This document shows positions 7,818-16,383 of a DNA stretch of 64,000 nucleotides, in pieces; positions within the stretch are counted from its first letter, which is position 1; the number at the start of each line of letters is the position of its first letter. Made by a program: the position numbers and the translations under genes. The notes beneath the pieces are model-generated. The model worked only from the letters and a program-made list of their open reading frames with translations. It did no database searches and had not been told where the DNA came from. The DNA is from Mesorhizobium sp. WSM4306 (GTDB taxonomy: Bacteria; Pseudomonadota; Alphaproteobacteria; Rhizobiales; Rhizobiaceae), in assembly GCF_007003975.1 (NCBI RefSeq), contig NZ_VFTC01000008.1, forward strand, positions 124,001 through 188,000, written 5' to 3'.

Positions 7818-8840
7818 TCAGTTGTGAATACCGGCTGAAAGGCCAGCCAGCGCCTCCCTCACGCGGACTTCGCTGATCCCGCGCGTATCCTTGACCCAGC
7901 TGGGCGTCGAGAGCGGTGGCTCGATAAAGCGAACATGGTTGTTTACGGGACCGTGCACATAGGGGCGATTTAGCCCGTAGATAAGCGCACATGGGACGTT
8001 CAGGGCAGCGGCGGCGTGGGAAATGCCGCCGTCGACCCCGAGGAACATGGTCGACGCAGCGATCTGGCACATCGCGTCAGCAATCGACGGAGTCGAGGTG
8101 AAGTCGATCGCCTCAGGAATGGCGGCGCGGATTTTTGCAGCGCCGGCGCGCTCGCGCGGTCCGCCGACAATCCAGATTGCCCAGCCGCGATCATGATGGT
8201 CTCTGGCGACCGAGATGAAGCGCTCTATCGGCCACGAGCGGAAATTTTCGATGTCTGCCGTATAGAGTGCCAGCGCAGGCCTGCCGGGATCGATCTTCTG
8301 GTTCAGGCGCCATTGGTCCAGCTCGGCCGGATCGACCACTAGCCGGGGTGCCGGCCATTCTGTCCCCGCAGCCGGCTTTTCGCCAAGCGATGCAATCGAG
8401 CAGACCTCCTCGAAGAGCCGCGTCTTGCGCGGGCCGAAAGCCCATAGATGCGCCAGCCAGCCGGCGGGGAAGCGATTGAGGAGGCCGAATTGCAATTCCT
8501 GCGGATAGCCGACGCGCTCCCTAATGCCGGCCATGAACGCCATCAGCGCCGCCTTGGTGCTGCTGGTCATCAGATAGGCCGTCCCGTAGTTCTCCTTTCG
8601 CAACTCGCCGACAAGACGGCCGCGCTCTGCGAAACCTGGCCGCTGATGACGCTTGGCAAGCGCCCAGCCCTTCCGGACATGCGGCATCAGCCCCGCCAGT
8701 GGTGCCGCAACCGGCGAGGTGACGACATCTATGGGACGATCAGGAAATCGCTCGGCAATGATCTGGATGGCGGAGTGACAACGGACGAAGTCGCCAACTG
8801 CCGGAAAGCCGACGAAGAGGATTGGATCGGTAGTCGTCAA
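7818..8840 (-). CDS. Glycosyltransferase family 9 (heptosyltransferase-like)
   Basis: A 340-residue protein of the ADP-heptose:LPS heptosyltransferase type. The N-terminal Rossmann start ILFVGFPAVGDFVRCHSAI and the C-terminal donor-site region FLGVDGGISHAAAALNVPC around residue 270 are typical of GT9. It probably adds a heptose or related sugar to the lipopolysaccharide core at the inner face of the membrane. It overlaps the upstream glycosyltransferase by 4 bp (translational coupling), so the two act in one surface-glycan pathway. Confidence 0.85.
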   Translation of the reverse strand: MTTTDPILFVGFPAVGDFVRCHSAIQIIAERFPDRPIDVVTSPVAAPLAGLMPHVRKGWALAKRHQRPGFAERGRLVGELRKENYGTAYLMTSSTKAALMAFMAGIRERVGYPQELQFGLLNRFPAGWLAHLWAFGPRKTRLFEEVCSIASLGEKPAAGTEWPAPRLVVDPAELDQWRLNQKIDPGRPALALYTADIENFRSWPIERFISVARDHHDRGWAIWIVGGPRERAGAAKIRAAIPEAIDFTSTPSIADAMCQIAASTMFLGVDGGISHAAAALNVPCALIYGLNRPYVHGPVNNHVRFIEPPLSTPSWVKDTRGISEVRVREALAGLSAGIHN

Positions 8841-9778
8841 GGAAGCGCTTCGCCGTCAAGGATGCGGGCATAGAGATCCAGATAGCTACGCGCCGCTTTC
8901 TGGATCGGAAATCGCGTCGCAGCCGATTCGCGGCATTGCTGAGGCGTAAGGTCGGCGACGGCTTCGAAAGCGGCCGCAAATTCTTCATCGGTCTCAAAGA
9001 AGCGGCCGCTGTCGGCATCGACGGTCTCGGGCAACGCTCCTCGCGGAGTCGTCAGTACCGGGGTGCCGCACAGCATGGCTTCGACCGGTGCGTTGCCGAA
9101 CGGCTCCTCCCAGGCGATCGGATTGAGGAAGGCTCGCGCCTCGCCAAGAAGGCGAAGCTTGGGCTCACCGTCAACGATGCCGTGGAAACGGTATCGGCTG
9201 CCGAGGCTTTTGAAAAACAGACCTTCGCGGCGGGTCTGACTTCGGCCCAGAAGCTTCCAACGCGAGCCACCGGCGATATCGAGACCGAAATCGAACTTTT
9301 TGGCGAGATCGACGGCGCGGTTGAGGCCTTTGCTCGATCGCGCAATGCCTGCGAGAAACAGCAGGCGGTCGCCCTTTACCGCCGACAAACGATAGTCGTC
9401 TACCGGAAAGCCATTGTAGACGAAGGTTTTGCGCCCATGCTGGCGGGCATGATTGGCGCTGATAAAGCTCCAGTTCGCAACCGGCATGGGCTGATCCGGC
9501 ATAAAGCCGCGCTGCGTATTCAGCGTTGGAAATGGCACCTCGACAGGCCAGCTGTGTGTGTGGACGATTTGCGTGTCGTGCGGAATGGCCGCCCGGCATT
9601 CGGCATCGGTCGAAGCATGTCGGACTTCGAAGAGCGGGTGGCTGGAACCAGGACCGGCGATGACGACGACATGGTGGCCGAGACGAACCATCTCCGTTGC
9701 CAGCCATTCGACCTGACGCTGAATCCCGCCGTAACCCCGGCAGGGTACTACGCCCTTCAAAACGAGCGTCACCCGCAT
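8837..9778 (-). CDS. Glycosyltransferase family 4
   Basis: A 313-residue GT-B enzyme. The N-terminal glycine-rich loop (VPCRGYGGIQRQVEWLA) and C-terminal donor-binding motif EEPFGNAPVEAMLCGTPVL (about residues 220-238, with the EX7E glutamates) are clear. It transfers a sugar from a nucleotide donor during surface polysaccharide assembly. It is the first gene of a two-gene operon with the GT9 gene; their stop and start codons overlap. Confidence 0.88.
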   Translation of the reverse strand: MRVTLVLKGVVPCRGYGGIQRQVEWLATEMVRLGHHVVVIAGPGSSHPLFEVRHASTDAECRAAIPHDTQIVHTHSWPVEVPFPTLNTQRGFMPDQPMPVANWSFISANHARQHGRKTFVYNGFPVDDYRLSAVKGDRLLFLAGIARSSKGLNRAVDLAKKFDFGLDIAGGSRWKLLGRSQTRREGLFFKSLGSRYRFHGIVDGEPKLRLLGEARAFLNPIAWEEPFGNAPVEAMLCGTPVLTTPRGALPETVDADSGRFFETDEEFAAAFEAVADLTPQQCRESAATRFPIQKAARSYLDLYARILDGEALP

Positions 9779-9937
9779 TGATCTTGCCTCACAGTCCTCT
9801 CAAAGACGGTTCAGTTGCGTCACGGGCTGGGCATTGTCAAGGTCACGCTGGAATTGCGAAAAGCCGCGTCCGCTGTCAGTGTTGCGCCTTTATCACCGGG
9901 TTACGGAATCGTTAATCAGCGCTTGCTACTATGCGCA

Positions 9938-10084
9938 ATGACCAAGAATCTCGGCAATGCAGCCAGGACCATCCCCAGGCAACAGCAAAAGAACTCCCCT
10001 TTTGGGCGGCTGGCGCCTGCGCTGTTTCCGCTGGTCGTCGTCGCGCTTGGATACATGATCGGCCGGCAATTCTTCGGCTTCTAG
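9938..10084 (+). CDS. Small membrane protein, 48 aa
   Basis: Begins MTKNLGNAARTIPRQQQ, a basic N-terminus, followed by one hydrophobic helix (about residues 26-43) ending GRQFFGF. There is no strong ribosome-binding site, so the call is moderate. A perfect GC hairpin with a GAAA loop (10104-10127) follows it. Confidence 0.5.
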   Translation: MTKNLGNAARTIPRQQQKNSPFGRLAPALFPLVVVALGYMIGRQFFGF

Positions 10085-10133
10085 GCCAATCCTCTCCGAA
10101 TACGTTCGCGGCGGAAACGCCGCGAACAAACGC

Positions 10134-10166
10134 AAAAAACGCCACACCCTTTCGGGGTGCGGCGTT
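10134..10166 (-). terminator. Rho-independent terminator of msrA
   Basis: On the minus strand the hairpin AACGCC-CACCCC/GGGTG-GGCGTT is followed by TTTTTT. It lies 44 bp downstream of the msrA stop codon. A separate hairpin at 10104-10127 lies just beyond it. Confidence 0.8.
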
Positions 10167-10209
10167 CTCAACTCTGAACCGGTACCGGTATCGGCCGGTT
10201 ACCGCCGGG

Positions 10210-10728
10210 CTATGAAACTGCCTTTTCGCGGACTGGAAGCTTCCAGCCCGGCCTGACAAAGTGGCAGGTGTAGCCGTTGGGATATTTCTCGAGATAGTCC
10301 TGATGCTCGGGCTCCGCCTCCCAGAAATCACTCACTGGTGCAAGTTCGGTGACGACCTTGCCGGGCCAAAGCCCCGAGGCATCGACATCGGCGATGGTGT
10401 CTTCGGCGACGCGCTTCTGTTCATCGCTGGTATAGAAGATCGCCGAGCGGTAACTCATTCCGACATCATTGCCCTGACGGTTCCTGGTCGTCGGATCGTG
10501 GATCTGGAAAAACGATTCGAGCAGCGTGCGAAAGCTGATCCTGGCGGGATCGAAAACGATCTCGATGGCTTCGGCATGGGTGCCGTGGTTGCGGTAGGTG
10601 GCGTTGGGCACATCGCCGCCGCTGTAGCCGACTCGGGTCGAGATCACGCCGGGATAGCGACGGATCAGATCCTGCATGCCCCAGAAACAGCCGCCGGCAA
10701 GCACTGCACGTTCGGTGGACGTCGCCAT
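10210..10728 (-). CDS. msrA: Peptide-methionine (S)-S-oxide reductase MsrA
   Basis: A 172-residue enzyme with the catalytic GGCFWG motif at residues 12-17 (nucleophile Cys14) and the conserved GYSGG and [17 protein letters not shown] segments. It reduces the S-epimer of methionine sulfoxide in proteins, drawing electrons from thioredoxin. Perfect AGGAGGT site before the ATG. It is monocistronic with its own terminator. Confidence 0.96.
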   Translation of the reverse strand: MATSTERAVLAGGCFWGMQDLIRRYPGVISTRVGYSGGDVPNATYRNHGTHAEAIEIVFDPARISFRTLLESFFQIHDPTTRNRQGNDVGMSYRSAIFYTSDEQKRVAEDTIADVDASGLWPGKVVTELAPVSDFWEAEPEHQDYLEKYPNGYTCHFVRPGWKLPVREKAVS

Positions 10729-10796
10729 ATTATACCTCCTTTGGATTGCTCCTTAAGTAGGCAATGTCGCTGGGTTATTCCAGCACCTCAAGTGGA

Positions 10797-11120
10797 TCAC
10801 TCGTTGCCTGCCGAGCCGAACCGCCGCACGATCACCTCGAAGACGATGTCGGAGATCCACATGGCCGAGACGCCGATCAGGAAGGCGGCGGCGAGCGTCG
10901 TGGTGTCGTCGGCGGGATCAGGGATAGGCAACCCTGTCGCCTTGAACCAGGCAACGGCGGGCAGCGTCAGATAGGCCGCCGCCAGCGCCCCGCAGATCGG
11001 CGAGGCGATCATCTCGCGCAACTTGTAGCGATGGCGCGACAGCGCCCGCAGCACACCGCCGGCTAAACCGGCGACGACGACGGGGCCCTTGACGCCAAGC
11101 ATGTCGAAGAGGTCGTGCAT
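10797..11120 (-). CDS. Phage-type membrane protein, possible holin
   Basis: A 107-residue protein with three hydrophobic segments (about 12-25, 40-57, 74-97) and a charged C-terminus. It is the last gene of the lysis block and lies 4 bp after the o-spanin-like gene. Position and topology suggest a holin-type or lysis accessory protein, but I do not recognise a named family. Confidence 0.6.
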   Translation of the reverse strand: MHDLFDMLGVKGPVVVAGLAGGVLRALSRHRYKLREMIASPICGALAAAYLTLPAVAWFKATGLPIPDPADDTTTLAAAFLIGVSAMWISDIVFEVIVRRFGSAGNE

Positions 11121-11124
11121 CGGC

Positions 11125-11316
11125 TTAAGGCCTCCACCCGCAGAGCTTTTGTCCTTTGCGGTTGTGCGTCAAAAGCATTCTCGCCTCGGCATCCGAGAGC
11201 GAATCGACGGCTTTGGCCGACAGGTGCAGCGGGCTCGAGACCGTGCAGAAGCCGCCCGAAGCAGTCGTGCAACCGGCCAGCGCCACGAGCAGCGCAATCA
11301 TCAATCCCTTGCCCAT
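11125..11316 (-). CDS. Small lipoprotein, o-spanin (Rz1)-like
   Basis: A 63-residue protein with an N-terminal lipoprotein signal: basic MGK, hydrophobic core and lipobox LVALAGC with Cys16. The mature part is about 48 residues. It overlaps the 3' end of the preceding small membrane protein gene by 16 bp in another frame, the typical arrangement of Rz/Rz1 spanin genes. O-spanins sit in the outer membrane and, with the i-spanin, disrupt it during lysis. Assigned by architecture, not by sequence match. Confidence 0.65.
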   Translation of the reverse strand: MGKGLMIALLVALAGCTTASGGFCTVSSPLHLSAKAVDSLSDAEARMLLTHNRKGQKLCGWRP

Positions 11317-11549
11317 GATTTCAGCTCCTTTCGAACAGCGTCCGCCGGCAGTGCGCCGATATCGTTCTGCACCTGGTCGGCCACTGCGCGCGCCGCGGCT
11401 TCAGCGGCCGCCTGTTTGGCGCGCTCGGCCCTGGCACCGGCCAGGCGCTGGTGAAAGCCCCAGCCGAGGGCGGCGATGACCGATGCGAAAAAGCCCAGCA
11501 GCGCTTTGTTGCCGAGCAGGACGGCGAGCAGCGCGCTCACAGCAGCCAC
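11301..11549 (-). CDS. Inner-membrane protein, i-spanin (Rz)-like
   Basis: An 82-residue protein: N-terminal hydrophobic helix (about 5-30), then a long charged, alanine-rich coiled-coil-like segment (ARAERAKQAAAEAAARAVAD). One N-terminal membrane anchor plus a periplasmic coiled coil is the i-spanin plan, and its gene overlaps the lipoprotein gene. It is shorter than classical Rz. Confidence 0.6.
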   Translation of the reverse strand: MAAVSALLAVLLGNKALLGFFASVIAALGWGFHQRLAGARAERAKQAAAEAAARAVADQVQNDIGALPADAVRKELKSWARD

Positions 11550-11635
11550 CCGGCCATGAGCCCGGCCGCAAAGCCGATGGCGTAGGGTTTGGCGGCTTCG
11601 AGATAGGCGATGAGCAGTTGTTGAAGCCCTTCCAT
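11537..11635 (-). CDS. Tiny membrane peptide in lysis block, 32 aa
   Basis: A 32-codon frame (MEGLQQLLIAYLEAAKPYAI...) with one hydrophobic C-terminal helix. It starts one base after the stop codon of the Pam3-gp28-like gene and overlaps the i-spanin gene by 13 bp, so it fits a coupled operon. The start is preceded by TGGGAGCACTGAC. It may be a small holin or antiholin; this is a guess from size and place. Confidence 0.5.
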   Translation of the reverse strand: MEGLQQLLIAYLEAAKPYAIGFAAGLMAGWLL

Positions 11636-11636
11636 G

Positions 11637-11840
11637 TCAGTGCTCCCAGTCGAATTTGCGGGAAAGCCAATGCCAGGCCTCAGTAGCCGAGGCGATGGCG
11701 AGGCCGGCGCCGACCTCCAAACCGGCCTGGATGTCGGGGTCGGAAGAAAACGCTGCCGCGTCATCGGCGCCAAGCAGGCCGCGCGCCACGAGAACACCGG
11801 CGCCGTAGCGCAGGATAATGCGGATGAGAACGGCGATCAT
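11637..11840 (-). CDS. Putative holin, Pam3-gp28-like
   Basis: A 67-residue protein resembling the Pam3-gp28 family of putative phage holins: basic/hydrophobic N-terminus MIAVLIRIILRYGAGVLVARGLL, a short DDAAAF turn and a second helix around 45-58. Its start overlaps the endolysin stop by 4 bp (ATGA). It would form the membrane lesion that releases the muramidase. Confidence 0.65.
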   Translation of the reverse strand: MIAVLIRIILRYGAGVLVARGLLGADDAAAFSSDPDIQAGLEVGAGLAIASATEAWHWLSRKFDWEH

Positions 11841-12538
11841 GTCGGGCTCCTTGCGAAGATGGATTGCAGGATCTGAAACAGCGCGGCCCAGAACGGCAGG
11901 CGTTCGACGGGAGGCGCGACGGGAGCACCGGCCGGCGCAGGCGATGGCGTAGAGCCGGGTGCGGTGGATGGCCCGGGCGGATGTCGTGGGCCCGATGGAT
12001 CCGCCGAAGACGCAGAAGCGGGCTGAGGGGCAGACATCAACAGCGCCTGGGAACGGACCGACCGGACACGGTCGCTCCAGCCCTTGCCGAAAACCGGCCA
12101 GGTCGGCAGCCGCCGCAGGAATGCCAGGCGAGCGTCGCAGAGGTCGTCGATGACGGCGCCCGTCGGCCTGACGCCGACGGCGCTCAGCGTGGCCGGGCCG
12201 ATCCTGCCGTCCTGCACCGCGCCTACCGCCGCCTGCAGATATTTCGCCGCCCTGCCCGGCCCGCTGTTCACGGCGAAGTCGAAGACGGCGTAATCGACAC
12301 CGCCGGGAAGCTCGGCGCCTGCGACGGCGTCCCAATAGAAGCGGCGATAGACGGTCGCCACCTGCTCGCTGCTGATCTCTCGCAGATCGGCCTTGCTGGC
12401 GTCCGCCTTCACATAGCGGCGGAAATTGGCCAGCGTCACACCCTTCATGGTGGCGCCGCCCGGATCGGCCGGATTGTCGGACCAGCCGCCTTCCGATTTG
12501 AGGACGAGCGCAAGCGCCCGCGCGAAATTGCGGTCCAT
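11837..12538 (-). CDS. GH108 muramidase (phage endolysin)
   Basis: A 233-residue protein. Residues 1-90 are a glycoside hydrolase 108 domain with the catalytic glutamate Glu16 in LKSEGGWSDNPADPGG; residues about 95-160 match the companion peptidoglycan-binding domain (GRIGPATLSAV). The C-terminal 70 residues are Pro/Ala/Ser-rich and end with a hydrophobic patch LPFWAALFQILQSIF. It cleaves the glycan backbone of peptidoglycan during phage lysis. First gene of the tightly overlapping lysis cassette. Confidence 0.92.
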   Translation of the reverse strand: MDRNFARALALVLKSEGGWSDNPADPGGATMKGVTLANFRRYVKADASKADLREISSEQVATVYRRFYWDAVAGAELPGGVDYAVFDFAVNSGPGRAAKYLQAAVGAVQDGRIGPATLSAVGVRPTGAVIDDLCDARLAFLRRLPTWPVFGKGWSDRVRSVRSQALLMSAPQPASASSADPSGPRHPPGPSTAPGSTPSPAPAGAPVAPPVERLPFWAALFQILQSIFARSPT

Positions 12539-12605
12539 GGAAGTGCCTCTTTGGGTTGTGGGGAAGTTTCCAAGTAGAACGGCCGATGGCCTCTACTGAC
12601 GTCTT

Positions 12606-12917
12606 TGCTACATCGCCTATGGCGACAGCGAGCTTTACCATCGCGGAGCGCTACTGAGCGCCCTCAAGCTTTTGCACTATTGCCCTGGTGCCAGAATTAT
12701 CGTCGCGACCGATCGCTCCGAAACGTTCGCTGGGTATTCAGTGGAGACGCTACTGCTGACGCCCGAACACAAGGAGTAATGGTCTTTCGGAGGCCTCTAC
12801 CACTTTGGCATCAAGGCGGGGCGATGCGTGAGGGGCGGGCGATCAGCCCACACAGTTGCCAATCCGGAACTACAACACGCGGGGCAAAAAGGCATTCGCG
12901 AAGCCGCGCGTCCATGA
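12606..12917 (+). pseudogene. Decayed glycosyltransferase fragment
   Basis: One plus-strand frame reads as protein resembling nucleotide-sugar glycosyltransferases: YIAYGDSELYHRGALLSALK, then ARIIVATDRSETFAGYSVE, an in-frame TAA at 12777, and FGGLYHFGIKAG directly after it. There is no start codon (a TGA lies 12 bp upstream of the reading frame), and the frame ends at 12915. It runs opposite to the surrounding phage genes and probably is leftover host or moron DNA. Confidence 0.5.
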
Positions 12918-13060
12918 ATTTTTTTGACACCTACGGATCCGCCCCGGTCAGCCAGCAGATTTTGAAGGCGCCCCGATATCGCTTGTGGCGAACTCCTTTA
13001 GACATTTGGCGCCAGAAGCGCTCGCGGTCTACCTAGGCGCACAGCGGGAAGGCGTGGACC

Positions 13061-13897
13061 TTACGGCAGCAGTAGAACGTCGCGCTGCTCAGTTACGCCG
13101 CGAATATCCATTTCACTTTCGGATCTGCCGAAGACGATGCACCGCCGGTACTCGCTGGCCAGCTCGATTATTTTCTGGGTCTTTGCCGGGTCATATCGTT
13201 GCGGGCTGTATTCCATTAGGATGGGAACCTGACGCTGCACCAAATCGGCCATCGAACTCAAGGCTTCCGGCTCCGCGCCTTCGATGTCCATCCACACCAG
13301 GCCGATGTCATCCGGGCTGGTGCCGGCTTCCGAAAGGATGACATCGACGCGGCGAAGCGGTACCTGGACCGAGCGCTGCTTTCCCTCCGGTTTGATGACG
13401 GTACTCGCGCCGAAATTGGCATCCTCGAAGTAGAGATCGATCAACCCCTCCCTGTCACCAGCGGCATACTGCAAGGCTGTCACCGAGCCGGAGAGGTCGT
13501 TCATCTCCAAGTTTTGCTGCAGAAGCTTGAAATTGCGCGGGTCTGGCTCAATGCAAATTGCACGCTCGAACTTGCCACTGAGCATCAGATAAACGCTGTG
13601 CGTTCCGATGTTGGCGCCGATTTCCAGCAGGGTGCTTCCGGGTGGCGTCCCGATCAATTCCAGAACCCTGGTCGCTAGGTCACGCTGGTAGTGACCCTTT
13701 CGGAACAAATCCCGGCCAATGGTCTCGTGTGGCGAAAAAATTAGCTTGTGGTCCCCGAACTGCCTGGTGAGCAGCAGGATGTCCTCTTTCATCGTCAGAA
13801 GGCTGAGGGAGCGGAACCAACCAAATGACATCAGCCTTGCGAATATTTTAGCTCGGACGCGGTGCGCCGCTGTTTCGATTGGCAGGAGAAATTTCAT
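13061..13897 (-). CDS. FkbM family methyltransferase
   Basis: A 278-residue SAM-dependent methyltransferase. Motif I (TLLEIGANIGTHSVYL, about residues 95-110), the acidic end of the next strand (CIEPDPRNFKLLQQN) and the FkbM-type VWMDIEGAEPEAL segment near 205 are clear. FkbM enzymes O-methylate sugars or natural products. It lies between the tail-fibre-like gene and the lysis cassette, reads with them, and may have altered a surface glycan as a lysogenic-conversion gene (inference). Confidence 0.85.
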   Translation of the reverse strand: MKFLLPIETAAHRVRAKIFARLMSFGWFRSLSLLTMKEDILLLTRQFGDHKLIFSPHETIGRDLFRKGHYQRDLATRVLELIGTPPGSTLLEIGANIGTHSVYLMLSGKFERAICIEPDPRNFKLLQQNLEMNDLSGSVTALQYAAGDREGLIDLYFEDANFGASTVIKPEGKQRSVQVPLRRVDVILSEAGTSPDDIGLVWMDIEGAEPEALSSMADLVQRQVPILMEYSPQRYDPAKTQKIIELASEYRRCIVFGRSESEMDIRGVTEQRDVLLLP

Positions 13898-13973
13898 ACG
13901 CAGCTTATTGGCTGCAATATTTGGTTTTGCAAGTCTCCCCGCTCCTCGGTTCTGCGTGTCGCCTCTTTGAGGT

Positions 13974-15587
13974 TTAGGCCCAGGCCCTCACAACAAGCCT
14001 CCAACTGGTATTTGTAATGTTAGCGTAAGCGCCGGTATCCTTACGGAAGATTTGGAATGCGCTGCCCGCTTGAGAGCCCACACGGACAACAAGATTGGTG
14101 ATGTCAGGCACGACACTAAGGCCTCGCTGTGTGCTGGTTTCCTGCGGTCCAATGACTAGGGGGACTTCATCGTTAATCGAATATCCACCCTCAGCCGTTG
14201 TGCACACAAGAAAGCATAGATAAAGTTTTGGCTGAGCCCCCAGGTTGTGAGCCAACGTGATCGAGCCCCCCGACGCAATAGTTTGCGGAGTGCTCTCAAA
14301 CGACTTCGTGAACGGCATCGTTGTCCACGCCGGCAGACCGCTTGCTAGCTGAAGGATCTGCCCGTCCGACCCCTTGGCCTTGCGCGCCCATGTTCCGGCA
14401 CCGCTTGCATAGATGATGTCGCCGGCAACGGCCGTGCCGATGCCGGCCAGAGCCGTGAGCACGGCCGAAGCCGACTGATACACTGTTGACAGAGCGGCAA
14501 CGGCCGCAGCGACAAACCCCGTCGTCGCAAGCTGCGTCGTGTTGGTGCCTGGTGCCGCCGTCGGTGCGGCGGGCGTTCCCGTGAAGGTCGGGCTGGCCTT
14601 TGGCGCGAGGCTCGACACCGCGACCCCGCTGTCCTTGGCCAGCTTGCCCGTCGTGCCGTTGAAGGTGGCGATGTTATCGGCGATCGCCGAAGCCGGACCG
14701 GCGATCAGGTCGGATGCCTTGACCCCGCTATCCTTGCCCGCCTTCCCCGTCGTGCCGGCGAACGTGACAATGTTGTCGGTCGCCGAAGATGCGGGCCCCG
14801 AAAAATCCCCCGCCCCTGTCCCGTCGGCACCCTTGTCGCCGGCGCGGTCGAACATCAGCCAGATGCCGTTGGCCGTCGTCGGCAAGGTTCCCGCGCCGCT
14901 GACATAGGCGAGCGTCAGCTTGCGGTAGCGCGTCGCGGCCATCAGATCGTCGCGCAGCTTGACGACCTGGCCGTCCTTGCGGTGGTAGAGGCGGAATTCC
15001 TCAAACCAGGACAGCAGAGTCGAAAACACCTTGAAGCGGCCGGATTGCATGCGGTCGAGCATCTCCATCAGCCCGGCCTCCACCGAGACCGAGCCATCGG
15101 CAAAGCGGGCGTGGCCCGAAAGCATGTTCAGCCCATGCGCGGCATATTGTTTGGCGAGCGCCGTGCCCGCCCCTTCCAGCGTCTCGCGGCGGCCGTCGCG
15201 CGGCCACGCCCAGGGCAGCCATTCGCCCCAGGGTTTGAGCGCCAACACCTGCATGCCCGGCGTCTGCTGCGAAGCGCGGGCCGCCTTGGTGACGTAGACG
15301 ACATCGGCCTCCGTATCCCAGGCAAGCTCGACGGCGGCCGACGGATGGTCCCAGCCGAAATCGAGCGCGCCGATCCGCGGCCAGTAGCGCGGCAGGCGAA
15401 ACGGCTCGCAGGCGATCAGCTCCTCGGGAAGCGGAAAGATGCGGCCGGAGCCCAGCACTGGAATGCCGCGCGCACGCGCTTCTCGCTCGTGCTCGGGATA
15501 GGCGGCAACGATCGCGGCGCGCTCCTGCGGCGAATAGTGCCCGGCATCGTCGATGGTCATGAAGGTGACGTGACGGCTCATCTGCAC
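13974..15587 (-). CDS. Chimera: terminase nuclease domain fused to tail-fibre-like protein
   Basis: A 537-residue open frame made of two phage proteins. Residues 1 to about 221 are the C-terminal half of a terminase large subunit (TIDDAGHYSPQERAAI, then the RNase-H-like nuclease core GALDFGWDHPSAAVELAWD). From about residue 222 (near 14924) it becomes a repetitive Gly/Ala/Thr-rich tail-fibre or tail-spike sequence (paired repeats with VTFAGTTGKAGKDSGV and IATFNGTTGKLAKDSGV) ending LVVRAWA. The ATPase half is at 17.3-18.0 kb. A large internal deletion probably created the fusion. There is no clear native start; the protein may not be made. Confidence 0.85.
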   Translation of the reverse strand: MQMSRHVTFMTIDDAGHYSPQERAAIVAAYPEHEREARARGIPVLGSGRIFPLPEELIACEPFRLPRYWPRIGALDFGWDHPSAAVELAWDTEADVVYVTKAARASQQTPGMQVLALKPWGEWLPWAWPRDGRRETLEGAGTALAKQYAAHGLNMLSGHARFADGSVSVEAGLMEMLDRMQSGRFKVFSTLLSWFEEFRLYHRKDGQVVKLRDDLMAATRYRKLTLAYVSGAGTLPTTANGIWLMFDRAGDKGADGTGAGDFSGPASSATDNIVTFAGTTGKAGKDSGVKASDLIAGPASAIADNIATFNGTTGKLAKDSGVAVSSLAPKASPTFTGTPAAPTAAPGTNTTQLATTGFVAAAVAALSTVYQSASAVLTALAGIGTAVAGDIIYASGAGTWARKAKGSDGQILQLASGLPAWTTMPFTKSFESTPQTIASGGSITLAHNLGAQPKLYLCFLVCTTAEGGYSINDEVPLVIGPQETSTQRGLSVVPDITNLVVRVGSQAGSAFQIFRKDTGAYANITNTSWRLVVRAWA

Positions 15588-15696
15588 ACCCGATCCACAA
15601 GCCAGTGGTCGAACTGGCAGGCTGTTGTGTCATGCATGGGAAATCGCGACGAGGATAGCGAGCTTCGGAGCCTTCATCCGAAGTCTCGGTATTGGG

Positions 15697-16038
15697 TCAG
15701 TTTGAAATTGGCGAGAGCAGAAGCTGAGCAAGCTGACCGTCGATAGGAAAGTGGATTTGCGGCGTGGACAGCATGTGGATTACCTCTTTCGTCCGTTCGT
15801 CCGCGAACTCGATGTCGTCTCGCATTTCAACAAGTTCGGCCCATTCCTCTAGGTCCTTCGCGTCAAGGTTCCCCGCCAGAAAGCGTAAGAGAACGCTTCG
15901 AATGTGATTGTAGGTTAGCCTTACGAGCGGTTTTGGATAATCCCAGGGAAGCGGCGCCAGACGCGCCTTAATCTCAGCAACCGGCCGATCCAAGTCAACC
16001 AGTGATCGAATGATAGAACGCCGTTCTTCCTCTCGCAT
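15697..16038 (-). CDS. Conserved hypothetical protein, 113 aa
   Basis: A soluble protein starting MREEERRSIIRSLVDLDRPVAEIKARLAPLPWDY, with a central LTYNHIRSVLLRFLAGNLDAKDLEEWAELVEMRDDIEF. Its plan resembles small bacterial proteins of about 100 residues of unknown function that I recall being widespread in Proteobacteria. It is not obviously phage-derived and lies between the two broken terminase halves. Confidence 0.72.
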   Translation of the reverse strand: MREEERRSIIRSLVDLDRPVAEIKARLAPLPWDYPKPLVRLTYNHIRSVLLRFLAGNLDAKDLEEWAELVEMRDDIEFADERTKEVIHMLSTPQIHFPIDGQLAQLLLSPISN

Positions 16039-16066
16039 GCTTAAGTACTAGCCTATGCTTGTTGCG

Positions 16067-16256
16067 CTAACGCTCCATCTTGTCGATGCGTTCGCTGAGA
16101 GCCTTCACCGCTACCGTATTTTCCCAAATGTCTTTGGCGATCTCTTTCGCGGCATTTGCCCATGACGGTCCTTGATAGGTTAGCCATCCAAAGCAGAAAC
16201 GCCGCAAGAATCAGGAAAAGGGCGCCGACGACAAGTGCTATTGCAGCGTGGCCCAT
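16067..16256 (-). pseudogene. Frameshifted small membrane protein
   Basis: Starts MGHAAIALVVGALFLILAAF, a single membrane helix, then reads ANLSRTVMG. From about 16160 the sensible continuation is in another frame, ANAAKEIAKDIWENTVAVK to KMER followed by TAG at 16067. The 190-bp span is not a multiple of three. One inserted or deleted base therefore splits a former protein of about 62 residues: a membrane anchor plus a coiled-coil tail. Confidence 0.55.
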
Positions 16257-16383
16257 TACGCTTTCTCCGAGGTCCAGGCGATATTCCGGGTCGGTTGACG
16301 TAGTAGATCGTGCCACGGCGATTGTCGATGCGATCGACTGCCGGCATTCTCCATGGCGCGTGAATTTTCACGAGCCTCGCCTA

